A stretch of DNA of 33,204 bases from Nitrospirae bacterium RIFCSPHIGHO2_01_FULL_66_17 (lineage in GTDB: Bacteria > Nitrospirota > Nitrospiria > 2-01-FULL-66-17). The position numbers and the translations under genes were made by a program. Location: NCBI GenBank assembly GCA_001803875.1, contig MHEO01000024.1:1-33204 (forward strand), in the 5' to 3' direction. Shown here one piece after another: positions 8,580-17,212 of this stretch; the stretch's first letter is position 1; each line of letters opens with the position of its first letter. The notes under the pieces were generated by a model. That model had not been told where the DNA came from, made no database searches, and saw nothing but the letters and a program-made list of their open reading frames with translations.

Positions 8580-9575
8580 ATGACCGGGGAACCCGCGATG
8601 CCTGACCCCTTGCTGAGCATAGCCGATCTGACGGTCGAGTTCCCGACGGACCACGGTCCGGCCAGAGCCGTCGATCGCGTGAGCCTCGCCGTCACCAGGG
8701 GCGAAGTCCTGGGCGTGGTCGGCGAATCGGGCTGCGGCAAGAGCATGACCGCGCTCTCGGTGTTGCGTCTGGTGCCGCCTCCCGGCCGCATCACCAGCGG
8801 GGAGATCCGCTTTGTCGGCCAGGACCTGCTGTCGCTCCCGCTCCGGGCGTTGCAGGCGCTTCGCGGCAGAAAGATCGCCATGATCTTTCAGGAACCGATG
8901 ACCGCGCTGAACCCCGTGCTCACCGTCGGCGAGCAAATCGCCGAGATGCTCCGACTCCACCTGCGCGTGTCCAGATCGGAAGCCAAAACCCGCGCGATCG
9001 AACTCCTGCGGCTGGTTCGCATCCCCTCGCCGGAAAAACGCTGGTCGGAGTATCCCCACCAATTGAGCGGCGGGATGCGCCAGCGCGTCATGATCGCCAT
9101 GGCCGTCTCATGCGACCCGGACCTCGTGTTCGCCGACGAGCCCACCACCGCGCTCGACGTGACGGTTCAAGCCCAGATCCTCGACCTCTTGGCCGATCTC
9201 CGGGAGCGACTCGGCATGGCCATGGTCTTGATCTCCCACAACTTAGGTGTCATCGCCCAGGTCGCCCACCACGTCGCGGTGATGTACGCCGGACGGATCG
9301 TCGAGCACACGACGACCACACGCCTGTTCAGCGATCCCCAGCACCCCTACACCCGCGGCCTGTTGGGTTCTCTCCCCTCCCTCGACGGCCGCGGCCGTCG
9401 AGGGAGGTTGATCGCGATTCCCGGCACCGTCCCGTCACTCGGCGTCTCCCTTCATGGGTGCGCGTTTGCCCCCCGTTGCCCGCTTGCCATTGACGTCTGC
9501 CGCCGGGAAGACCCGCCCCTGGAAACGAAGCGTCCCGGGCACTTGGCCCGTTGTTGGGTGGTGGGGTCCTCGTGA
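8580..9575 (+). CDS. Oligopeptide/dipeptide ABC transporter ATP-binding protein, OppD/DppD type
   Basis: GESGCGKSMTALS Walker A, LSGGMRQRVMIAMA signature, DPDLVFADEPTTALDVT Walker B, C-terminal oligopeptide ABC domain (CAFAPRCPLAIDVCRREDPP). The start could be the ATG at 8598. Confidence 0.93.
   Translation: MTGEPAMPDPLLSIADLTVEFPTDHGPARAVDRVSLAVTRGEVLGVVGESGCGKSMTALSVLRLVPPPGRITSGEIRFVGQDLLSLPLRALQALRGRKIAMIFQEPMTALNPVLTVGEQIAEMLRLHLRVSRSEAKTRAIELLRLVRIPSPEKRWSEYPHQLSGGMRQRVMIAMAVSCDPDLVFADEPTTALDVTVQAQILDLLADLRERLGMAMVLISHNLGVIAQVAHHVAVMYAGRIVEHTTTTRLFSDPQHPYTRGLLGSLPSLDGRGRRGRLIAIPGTVPSLGVSLHGCAFAPRCPLAIDVCRREDPPLETKRPGHLARCWVVGSS
9376..9407. repeat. Perfect 32-bp palindrome inside the oppD-like CDS
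   Basis: CCTCCCTCGACGGCCGCGGCCGTCGAGGGAGG equals its own reverse complement over all 32 positions. Confidence 0.95.
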
Positions 9576-10594
9576 ACACGCCGACGGTCGCGTCGTCTTC
9601 TCCCTCCGCGCCCATGGCGTCGGCTGATGGCCCTCCCCTCCTGGACGTGCGCAATCTGGCCAAATACTTCCCGGTCCGCGGCGGTCCGCTGGCGGGACGC
9701 GGCGCACGCGTCCACGCGGTGGACGGCGTCTCCTTCCGAGTCGAGCAGGGCGAGGTGCTCGGGGTGGTGGGGGAATCCGGGTGCGGGAAATCGACGATGG
9801 CGAGGCTGATCCTCCGGCTGATCAAACCGTCGGCCGGCGACGTGCGGTTTATGGGGGAAGATCTGCTCCGGGCCGCCCCACGCCGTCTCAAAGCGTTGCG
9901 GCGGCATCTCCAGATGGTGTTCCAGGATCCCTATGCCTCGCTCAACCCGCGGATGAGAATCGGCGCGATTGTGGAAGAACCACTGGCCATCCATCGGATC
10001 GGGACGAAAACCGAGCGCGCGGCGCACGTGCGGTCGATGCTGGACAAGGTCGGCCTCACGGAGGACTCGCTCGGACGCTATCCGCACGAATTCAGCGGGG
10101 GCCAGCGTCAGCGCGTGGGCATTGCCCGCGCCCTCATTCTCAATCCTCGCTTACTCGTCGCCGACGAGCCCGTGTCCTCGCTCGACGTGTCGATTCAGGC
10201 CCAGATCGTCAACCTCCTCCAGGACCTGCAGGCGGAATATCGACTCTCGCTCGTGTTCATCGCCCACGACCTCATGATGATCCGCCACATCAGCGATCGC
10301 GTCGCCGTCATGTACCTGGGACGGATCGTGGAACTGGCACCGGTCGCGGCGCTCTTCTCGCACCCGAAGCACCCCTACACCGACGCGCTGTTGGCCGCGA
10401 TCCCCGCGCCCAATCCCGAGGTCGCGCGCCCCACCCTGCTGATCGAGGGCGACCCGCCCAGCCCGATCGATTTGCCTCCGGGATGCCGGTTCTACTCGCG
10501 GTGCCCCAAGCGGGTCCCCGACTGCCTCCAAGTCGATCCGCCGCTGGTCGAACTCGAGCCGGGACACTGGGCCGCCTGCATCCGCGCAACCTAG
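9572..10594 (+). CDS. Oligopeptide/dipeptide ABC transporter ATP-binding protein, OppF/DppF type
   Basis: GESGCGKSTMARLIL, MVFQDPYASLNPRM, FSGGQRQRVGIARAL, VADEPVSSLDVSIQAQ, CRFYSRCPKRVPDC. GTG start overlaps the upstream stop (GTGA). Stop TAG in the repeat terminus. Confidence 0.93.
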   Translation: MNTPTVASSSPSAPMASADGPPLLDVRNLAKYFPVRGGPLAGRGARVHAVDGVSFRVEQGEVLGVVGESGCGKSTMARLILRLIKPSAGDVRFMGEDLLRAAPRRLKALRRHLQMVFQDPYASLNPRMRIGAIVEEPLAIHRIGTKTERAAHVRSMLDKVGLTEDSLGRYPHEFSGGQRQRVGIARALILNPRLLVADEPVSSLDVSIQAQIVNLLQDLQAEYRLSLVFIAHDLMMIRHISDRVAVMYLGRIVELAPVAALFSHPKHPYTDALLAAIPAPNPEVARPTLLIEGDPPSPIDLPPGCRFYSRCPKRVPDCLQVDPPLVELEPGHWAACIRAT

Positions 10595-10735
10595 GAGCCT
10601 GTCCATGAATGGCCATCTGCGGCGTTGTCAGGAGGCCTTGCGTGCTCACGTACGACCCAGTACGCTCCGCGCGCAAGGCCTCCTTCCGCCTTGCATCTGA
10701 CCATTCCTGAACAGGCTCCACCTTCCGAATACTCA
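10591..10735 (+). repeat. CTAG-ended palindromic element, copy 3
   Basis: CTAGGAGCCTGTCCATGAATGGCCATCTGCGGCGTTGTC...TCCGCCTTGCATCTGACCATTCCTGAACAGGCTCC, then a degenerate tail (CGAATACTC) that may extend to about 10754. Confidence 0.92.
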
Positions 10736-10748
10736 GAGCGGCCGGCAC

Positions 10749-11738
10749 TCATAGATGCATGGCGGCGTTGACCGACGCCAGTGTCGTCCTCGCCACGGAT
10801 CGCGCGCGCTCCGTGCCCTCGCCCACGACACGGTCAAGCGCGGCGGGGTCGGCCGCCAGCGCCTTGCGCCGCTCCCACATCGGCGAGAGACGCCCCACGA
10901 TTTCGTCCGCCACCAGGGTCTTGCAGTCGATACACCCGATGGCGGCCGTGCGGCAGTCGGCGTTGACGCGCTCGATCGTCGTCGGGGGGGAAAAGACGTT
11001 GTGGAGCGCGAACACGGGGCAGACATCAGGGTTGCCGGGGTCGCTCCGCCGTTTCCTCGCCGGGTCCGTCACCATCGTGCGCAGCTTCTCACGAACCGTC
11101 GGCTCGGGATCGGACAGATAGATCGCGTTGTTGTAGCTCTTGCTCATCTTCCGCCCGTCGGTACCCGGCAGCTTGGGCGCTTCCGTCAACAGCGGCTTCG
11201 GCTCAGGGAACACCTCGGCGAACAGATGATTGAACCGGCGCGCGATCTCGCGGGTCAACTCGAGGTGCGGAAGCTGGTCATGTCCCACGGGCACCTCGTC
11301 GGCGAGATACAACAGAATGTCGGCTGACTGGAGCACGGGGTAGCCCAAGAAGCCATACGTCGTCAAATCACGGCTCGCCAGTTGCTCCTGCTGTTCCTTA
11401 TAGGTGGGATTGCGCTCCAACCACGGCACCGGCACGATCATGGACAGCAACAGATGCAGGACCGCGTGTTCGGGAACGCTCGACTGGACGAAGATCGTCG
11501 ACCGGCGGGGATCCAGGCCCGCGGCCAGCCAATCGATGAGCATCTCGCGGGTGTAGGGTCTGATCTGCGCCGTCTCAGCGTAGTTCGTCGACACCGCGTG
11601 CCAATCGGCCGCCATGTAGAAGCACTCGTGGGTCTCCTGGAGCTTCACCCAGTTGGCGAGGGCCCCGACGTAGTTGCCCAAATGGAGTCGCCCGCTGGGT
11701 TGCATGCCGCTGAGGATTCGTCGTGGTCGAGGGGTCAT
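10749..11738 (-). CDS. trpS: Tryptophanyl-tRNA synthetase
   Basis: RILSGMQPSGRLHLGNYVGAL (HIGH-like), KMSKSYNNAI (KMSKS), full length 329 aa. Confidence 0.97.
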   Translation of the reverse strand: MTPRPRRILSGMQPSGRLHLGNYVGALANWVKLQETHECFYMAADWHAVSTNYAETAQIRPYTREMLIDWLAAGLDPRRSTIFVQSSVPEHAVLHLLLSMIVPVPWLERNPTYKEQQEQLASRDLTTYGFLGYPVLQSADILLYLADEVPVGHDQLPHLELTREIARRFNHLFAEVFPEPKPLLTEAPKLPGTDGRKMSKSYNNAIYLSDPEPTVREKLRTMVTDPARKRRSDPGNPDVCPVFALHNVFSPPTTIERVNADCRTAAIGCIDCKTLVADEIVGRLSPMWERRKALAADPAALDRVVGEGTERARSVARTTLASVNAAMHL

Positions 11739-11746
11739 GTCGAGTC

Positions 11747-12454
11747 CTAGAGAATCAGGTTGATCAATGTCGCAGCGATGGGCGCGACAATCCGATAGAG
11801 CAGGTGCAGCGGATCCAGGAACACCAGGGCGAGCACGATGAACATGCCGTACGGTTCGATCGCGGCCAGCCGATCCGCGGTCGCCCCCGGGAGCACACCG
11901 ACCAGCACCCGCCCGCCGTCCAGCGGCGGGATCGGGAGAAGATTGAACACCATGAGCATGACGTTGATCAACACGCTGTACTGCAACATCTGGGCAAGCG
12001 GTTGAAGAATCATGACCGCCGACGGTCTCCCGTCAAGGAGCGGCTCCCCCACCCCGCCGAAGCCGTCGAAACCGGTCAGCACCTTGAGCAACACGCCCGA
12101 GAGCACTGCAAGACCGAGATTGGTCAATGGACCGGCCGCGGCGACCCAGATCATGTCGGTTTTGGGCCGCCGGAGGTTCATGAAATTGACCGGAACCGGC
12201 TTGGCGTAGCCGAACACCACGCCGGGTTGACCGCCGAGGAGCCACGGGGTGACGTACAGCAACAGAGGAAGGACGATCGTGCCGAACGGGTCGACGTGGG
12301 CCAAGGGGTTGAGCGTGAGCCGCCCCAGATACTTCGCCGTGGGATCACCCTTGCGATCGGCGACCAGGCCGTGGGCCGCCTCGTGAAACGTGATCGCCAC
12401 AAGAATCGGCAGCGCGACGACCGACAGGCCATGGAGGAGCGCGGCGACCTCCAT
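11747..12454 (-). CDS. Site-2 protease family (M50) membrane metalloprotease
   Basis: HEAAH (HExxH) in ITFHEAAHGLVADRKGDPTAKYLGRLTLNPLAHVDPFGTIVLP; NLLPIPPLDGGRVL motif. Likely start MEVAALLHG at 12454; the track ORF start (12475) lies in the repeat element. Confidence 0.92.
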   Translation of the reverse strand: MEVAALLHGLSVVALPILVAITFHEAAHGLVADRKGDPTAKYLGRLTLNPLAHVDPFGTIVLPLLLYVTPWLLGGQPGVVFGYAKPVPVNFMNLRRPKTDMIWVAAAGPLTNLGLAVLSGVLLKVLTGFDGFGGVGEPLLDGRPSAVMILQPLAQMLQYSVLINVMLMVFNLLPIPPLDGGRVLVGVLPGATADRLAAIEPYGMFIVLALVFLDPLHLLYRIVAPIAATLINLIL

Positions 12455-12459
12455 GGCGC

Positions 12460-12618
12460 CTAGGAGCCTGTCCATGAAGGGCCATCTGCGGCGTTGTCGC
12501 TTCGGAATCCCTCCTCACGTACGACCCAGTACGCTCCGGGGGGATTCCTCGCTCCGCCTTGCATCTGGCGCATTCCTGAACAGGCTCCAATACCCAAATT
12601 ACTCGGACACACTCCTAG
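12460..12618 (+). repeat. CTAG-ended palindromic element, copy 4 (most intact)
   Basis: Starts CTAGGAGCCTGTCC and ends GGACACACTCCTAG; CTAG at both ends (12460-12463 and 12615-12618). Confidence 0.95.
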
Positions 12619-14555
12619 AGCGCCGGGGTCAAGCGGCCGCTTTTGATTTGAATCCAGGTCAACCGGCGCTGCGGCTCACCCTCCGGACCGAAGCCGGTCA
12701 TCCCGGACACCCCCTGAAAGCCGGTGATCTTGGTGAGTTCATCGCGCAGGCGCTCCCCGGTCGTCCCCCCCGTTTTGATGGCCTGAATCAGCAGCGAGGT
12801 CGCGTCGTAGGCCTGGGCGGCGAACACGTCGGGATCCTCGTGATACCGGACCCGGTACTGCTTGACGAATTGCTGGACGATTGGGTCGGGCGAATTCGAG
12901 AAGAAGGCATCGACAAAAATCCCGCCCTCGACGTATTTGCCGCCGGTTCGAACCACGTCGCGGCCGTTCCACTCGCTGGTCCCGAGCAGCGGGACGTTGA
13001 CGTCATGAAAGGCCAACTGCGCCGCGAGCAACCCCACCGTTTCGCCGTCGCCCGGAAGAAACACCGCGTCAAACCCCGGCACGTACATGGGCTGGGGCGT
13101 GACGCCGGGCCGGGGGGTCGATTCCGGCGGAGGCGGATCGATGACCATGGTTCCCTCTTGCTTCAGGTCGCTCTCTTTCAGTTGTTTGATCTCGCGGCCG
13201 AAATCCACCGTGTTCGGCGCATAGGTCGACGAGACCATCACGCGTCCGCCCTGCCGGGCGACCTCGTCCGTGAACGCCGAAACCACCTCGGCGGAATACC
13301 GATCCTGCGGCGCGAGCACCACGAATCGCCGCACACCCAGCTGCTGCAGCGCGTACTGGGCGACCGCAGCCCCCTCGACCGAGCCGGTCAACGCGGTGCG
13401 GAACAGATACCGACTGGGACCGACTGACCCGGTCGCCGTCGGGCTCACCATCGGAATTCTCCACTGTTGCGCGCGGGAGGCCGACACCGCCATCTCGCGG
13501 CTCAACACCGGCCCGATCACGGCGAGACAACGATACTCTTTGACCATGTCGTCGACCATCGGCCCGAGCCGGGAGAGATCACCCCCGTAGTCTTTCACGA
13601 CGAGCCCCACGGACTGATCGGGGAGGCCGACGCGCCCGTGCTCGACCGCAAGCTGCGCCCCACGCAAGAGGCTCGTCGCATAGGGTTTCAGATCGCCGTG
13701 ATACGGCAGCGGGAGTCCGATCACATAGCGCGTCGAGCGCAACCGGGTCCGGTTGGCGTCGAGTTGCATCCGGGCCTCGGCCGCCTGTTCGTGGCCGGGG
13801 AACGCGGCCAGGAATCGCTGGAGGAGGCGCTCCTGATGAAACGCCTCGCCACGGCCGTCATAGAGCTGCGCCGCGCGGAGCAGGGCGAGGTCGCCCGGGA
13901 ATCGGTCTGGAAACTCGTCGACCACGCCCTCCAACACCATCGGGTCCTGGGCCTTGGCCACGATCTCCCGAAGCTGCGTGTCGATCACGTTGAGATCGAC
14001 CACCGCATCAGGCAGGGCCCGCTCATCCATCAGGAGGCCAACGCCGCGCGTGACGTCGCCGTCCCGCACGGCGAGCGCGATCAACCGGTCGTACGCCTGC
14101 CGCCGCAGACCGGGCGTGGCATTCGACGCGACGACCGCGTCGAGCAGCGCCACGGCCGACTTGGTGTGCCCCAGCGCCAGATGGGCGGTGGCCAGATCCA
14201 CCCGCGCTCGGTCCACGAACTCGCTGTCCGGCTCTTGGTCGACCACTTCGGTGAGGATCGACACCGCGTCTTGATACGCGTTCTCCTGAAGCCGGATATT
14301 CCCGAGCAGGGTGCGCGCCTCGCCCCGGAACGCGCTGTTGGGATACGTTTTCACGAACCGCTCCAGCGCCGCCGACGCCTCCGAGAAACGCCCCGCGGCA
14401 TGGAGCGCTTGCGCCTCGGACAGCGCGGCACCCTCCTGGGGAGAGGCCGCCGATGGACGGGTTTGTCCGAATGCGGAATGGCCCGCCGACACCAGCACAA
14501 CCAAGGCCGCGCCGCACACCACTGCGGCCGCCACGGGGTGAAGGCGGAAACCCAT
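12615..14555 (-). CDS. TPR plus periplasmic ligand-binding (LivK/LpoA-like) protein
   Basis: Signal peptide MGFRLHPVAAAVVCGAALVVLVSAGHSAFG; TPR-like N-terminal half; ligand-binding-receptor-like half (IGLPLPYHGDLKPYATSLLRGAQLAVE...AVIGPVLSREMAVSASRAQQWRIPMVSPTATG...). Stop TAG in the repeat terminus. Confidence 0.82.
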   Translation of the reverse strand: MGFRLHPVAAAVVCGAALVVLVSAGHSAFGQTRPSAASPQEGAALSEAQALHAAGRFSEASAALERFVKTYPNSAFRGEARTLLGNIRLQENAYQDAVSILTEVVDQEPDSEFVDRARVDLATAHLALGHTKSAVALLDAVVASNATPGLRRQAYDRLIALAVRDGDVTRGVGLLMDERALPDAVVDLNVIDTQLREIVAKAQDPMVLEGVVDEFPDRFPGDLALLRAAQLYDGRGEAFHQERLLQRFLAAFPGHEQAAEARMQLDANRTRLRSTRYVIGLPLPYHGDLKPYATSLLRGAQLAVEHGRVGLPDQSVGLVVKDYGGDLSRLGPMVDDMVKEYRCLAVIGPVLSREMAVSASRAQQWRIPMVSPTATGSVGPSRYLFRTALTGSVEGAAVAQYALQQLGVRRFVVLAPQDRYSAEVVSAFTDEVARQGGRVMVSSTYAPNTVDFGREIKQLKESDLKQEGTMVIDPPPPESTPRPGVTPQPMYVPGFDAVFLPGDGETVGLLAAQLAFHDVNVPLLGTSEWNGRDVVRTGGKYVEGGIFVDAFFSNSPDPIVQQFVKQYRVRYHEDPDVFAAQAYDATSLLIQAIKTGGTTGERLRDELTKITGFQGVSGMTGFGPEGEPQRRLTWIQIKSGRLTPAL

Positions 14556-14792
14556 GCAGAAGAGGTTATTCAATCGTACGATCAGGAGTACTCGCCGCGA
14601 GCAGCCGCCCGAGTTCGCCAACGTTATACGGGAACACCCCAGCAAAATCAAGCGTCGACGTCCTGCGCGATCGGTCGCGCGTCTCCCCATCGATGGCGAA
14701 GGCATCCCCCGGGCGGTTTCCCGCGACAACGCGGCACCGACACCGAGGAACAGGGTTGACATCGGCCCGGCACTCAGCTACCTTTCCGGCCG

Positions 14793-15920
14793 ATGACGCG
14801 TCGGACCATCGTCCTGTGCTTCATCGGCACGATCGCCTCGATCGGTGCGCTGTCCGCACACCGCGAGGCGATCGGCGCGACGTCCGCCTCGGTGTTGATG
14901 GAGCGGGCTTCGACGTGCGAGCGGCGTCTGCTCGCGTCCCCCTCGCTCATGAAACTGCGGTCCTCGTGGGAGCGCTGCATCGCGCGATACGCCGCCGCGG
15001 CCTCCGCCGCGCCCGCCCATCCGCTCGCGCGCACCGCGCTGCAGCGCCAAGCCGAGTTGACCCTGGCGTTGTCCCGTCGCTCCGGCAGGCGTCAGGACGC
15101 GGACGCCGCCGAACGGCTCGCCGTCCGGCTTCGGGCGCGGAACGCCGACCAGGCCGCCGCACCCGACGGGGCCGCAACGTCCGCCTCCGGCGCCCGCTCC
15201 TCGCCCGCCCCTCGGACGCGGCCCGGGATCCGCGTCATCATCGACCCGGGCCATGGGGGGAAGGACCCGGGGGCCGTGGGGGACGCCGGAGTCCAGGAAA
15301 AGGACGTGGTCCTCGACGTGGCCAAACGCGTTCGCACGGTCTTGAGCAAGGACCGCCGCGTTACGGTCATTCTCACCCGGGCCGACGACCGGTTCCTGCC
15401 GTTGGAGGCCCGCACGGCGTTCGCCACGGAACGGCGCGCCGACCTCTTCATTTCCATCCACGCCAATTCGAGCCCCCGACGCGCCGCGACCGGCGTCGAG
15501 ACCTACGTGCTCGGAGGGTCGAGCGACGAGGACGCGCGCGCGACGGCGGAACGGGAGAACACCACGCCGGGGCAGGCGGCGCCGAATACGAATGCCCTCA
15601 TTCAGGCCATGCTCGCCGACCTCTCGGACACGACGCGTGAAGAGCACTCGATCGCGCTCGCTCATTCCGTCAAGGAATCATTTGTCCGCACCGTCGGCGC
15701 GCGCTACCCGGTGGTGGACCTGGGCATCAAGCGGGCGCCGTTTTACGTGCTGCTCAACACGGGCATGCCGAGCATCCTGGCCGAGATCGCGTTTCTCAGC
15801 AACCCCGAGGACGAACGCCGCCTGGCTCAGACGTCGTTTCGACAACGGGTCGCGGAAGCCCTTGCGGCCGGGATCCTCGCCTATGCGGCCTCGCCGGTGA
15901 TGGCCCGCTCGGCGGAGTGA
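14793..15920 (+). CDS. N-acetylmuramoyl-L-alanine amidase (Amidase_3)
   Basis: VIIDPGHGGKDPGAVG, SIHANSSPRRAATGVETYVL, PSILAEIAFLSNPEDE. Confidence 0.94.
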   Translation: MTRRTIVLCFIGTIASIGALSAHREAIGATSASVLMERASTCERRLLASPSLMKLRSSWERCIARYAAAASAAPAHPLARTALQRQAELTLALSRRSGRRQDADAAERLAVRLRARNADQAAAPDGAATSASGARSSPAPRTRPGIRVIIDPGHGGKDPGAVGDAGVQEKDVVLDVAKRVRTVLSKDRRVTVILTRADDRFLPLEARTAFATERRADLFISIHANSSPRRAATGVETYVLGGSSDEDARATAERENTTPGQAAPNTNALIQAMLADLSDTTREEHSIALAHSVKESFVRTVGARYPVVDLGIKRAPFYVLLNTGMPSILAEIAFLSNPEDERRLAQTSFRQRVAEALAAGILAYAASPVMARSAE

Positions 15921-15963
15921 GGGCCTCCTCCGCACAGCCGGCCTCGACCCGGATCGCGCTCCC

Positions 15964-16734
15964 ATGCCCAATATCCGCCTGACGATCGAGTACGACGGCA
16001 CCGCCTACCACGGCTGGCAGCGCCAGGCGTCCGTCCCGACGATCCAGCACGCGATCGAAGCCGCGATCGCCACGATCAGCCGTGAGTCCGTGACCGTCAT
16101 CGGCGCCGGCCGGACCGACGCCGGCGTCCACGCGCTCGCCCAGACTGCCAACTTTCACACGCGCGCAACCCTCGACCCCGCCGCGTGGCAGCGCGCCCTG
16201 AACGCCGTCCTCCCCGACGACATCGCGGTGATCGCGGCCGAGGCGGTAGACGATTCGTTTCACGCCCGGTTTTCCGCACGCGGCAAGCGGTATCGCTACC
16301 TCGTGATGAATCGCCCCTCGCCGTCGCCGTTGTGGCGGCGATCCGCGTGGCATCTCTTCCGGCCGCTCCACCTCCCGCGGATGCGCCGCGGCGCCGCGGG
16401 CCTGATCGGACCGCACGACTTCTCCGCCTTCCGCGCCGCCGACCCCGCTCACCGGCCCTCGGACGACACCGCGTGCCGACTGACGCGGTGCGCGATCCGG
16501 CGCGACGGAAACCTGGTAATCTTCGATCTCGAAGGCGATCGGTTTCTGAAGTACATGGTCAGGAATATCGTCGGTACGCTCGTCCAGGTCGGGATGGGAG
16601 TGCGAGAGCCGCGCGAGATGAAGGCGATCCTGGCGGGAAAAGACAGAACCCGTGCCGGCCCCACCGCCCCCCCGCAGGGGTTGACGCTGACTGCAGTGGC
16701 CTACGACGTGGTGCGCCGAGTCACCGGCCGGTGA
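15964..16734 (+). CDS. truA: tRNA pseudouridine(38-40) synthase
   Basis: IRLTIEYDGTAYHGWQRQ, GAGRTDAGVHALAQ (catalytic Asp), RYRYLVMNR, MVRNIVGTLVQVG. Confidence 0.97.
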   Translation: MPNIRLTIEYDGTAYHGWQRQASVPTIQHAIEAAIATISRESVTVIGAGRTDAGVHALAQTANFHTRATLDPAAWQRALNAVLPDDIAVIAAEAVDDSFHARFSARGKRYRYLVMNRPSPSPLWRRSAWHLFRPLHLPRMRRGAAGLIGPHDFSAFRAADPAHRPSDDTACRLTRCAIRRDGNLVIFDLEGDRFLKYMVRNIVGTLVQVGMGVREPREMKAILAGKDRTRAGPTAPPQGLTLTAVAYDVVRRVTGR

Positions 16735-16736
16735 CT
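16719..16736. repeat. 18-bp perfect palindrome spanning both stop codons of convergent truA and pilZ-like genes
   Basis: AGTCACCGGCCGGTGACT is its own reverse complement. Confidence 0.95.
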
Positions 16737-17212
16737 TGAAAGGTATACCGAATGATGGATTCCCGGTCGCGTTCCGACACGTTGACGAACTTGACCGCGA
16801 TCTCATGGGAGCCGTTCGGCGCCCGCCCGATCCGCTTGTGACGCACCACCTCGCCGAACGTCCGGATCCGAATCGGGGGATCGCCGGGCAGAACCAGCGC
16901 CAGTTCGAGCACCGCGCCGGGAGCGAGGGCCTGACGGCCGGCAAATCGCACCCCGGCCCCGCTGAGATTGATCGGAGTGGGCTGGACGGGCGGCGACCGC
17001 TCCTCCCATTCAAGGCGGTCGATCACCCATGCCAGTTGCCGTTCGATGCGCTCCAGCGCCGCCATCACGGGATCGTCGGGCGGAACCACGGCGCGCCGCG
17101 GCAGCTCCGGATCGATCGGCACGACCGCCGCTCGATCCGCCGGTCGAAACCCGAACGGCACCACCACGTCCACGCGGCGGTACAGCCGCTTGTCTTCGGG
17201 TTCATCGGCCAC
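16721..17212 (-). CDS. PilZ-domain protein
   Basis: PINLSGAGVRFAGRQALAPGAVLELALVLPGDPPIRIRTFGEVVRH...GSHEIAVKFVNVSERDRESIIRYTFQ; NLSGxGxxF matches PilZ. GTG start at 17212 inferred ([16 protein letters not shown]). Confidence 0.75.
   Translation of the reverse strand: MADEPEDKRLYRRVDVVVPFGFRPADRAAVVPIDPELPRRAVVPPDDPVMAALERIERQLAWVIDRLEWEERSPPVQPTPINLSGAGVRFAGRQALAPGAVLELALVLPGDPPIRIRTFGEVVRHKRIGRAPNGSHEIAVKFVNVSERDRESIIRYTFQVTGR

Noticed and set aside
8385-10735. oppD/oppF-like pair as a composite transposon
   Set aside because: Inverted flanking copies exist, but there is no transposase and no outer target duplication; kept only as a rearrangement hypothesis.
11723-12463. 246-aa plus-strand ORF opposite the M50 protease
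   Set aside because: His/Arg/Glu-rich shadow of a clear membrane metalloprotease.
10591-12618. The elements as simple intrinsic terminators
   Set aside because: Strong hairpins, but no poly-U tract follows them and copies 1, 2 and 4 also lie between co-oriented genes; a termination role would need Term-seq.
14703-14735. CGGGCGGTTTCCCGCGACAACG upstream of the LivK-like gene as another repeat copy
   Set aside because: Shares only a short GGTTTCCCG motif with the copy 2 core and tRNA spacer; too short to support membership.
13467-14759. 430-aa plus-strand ORF opposite the TPR/LivK-like gene
   Set aside because: Compositionally biased shadow ORF without domain signal.
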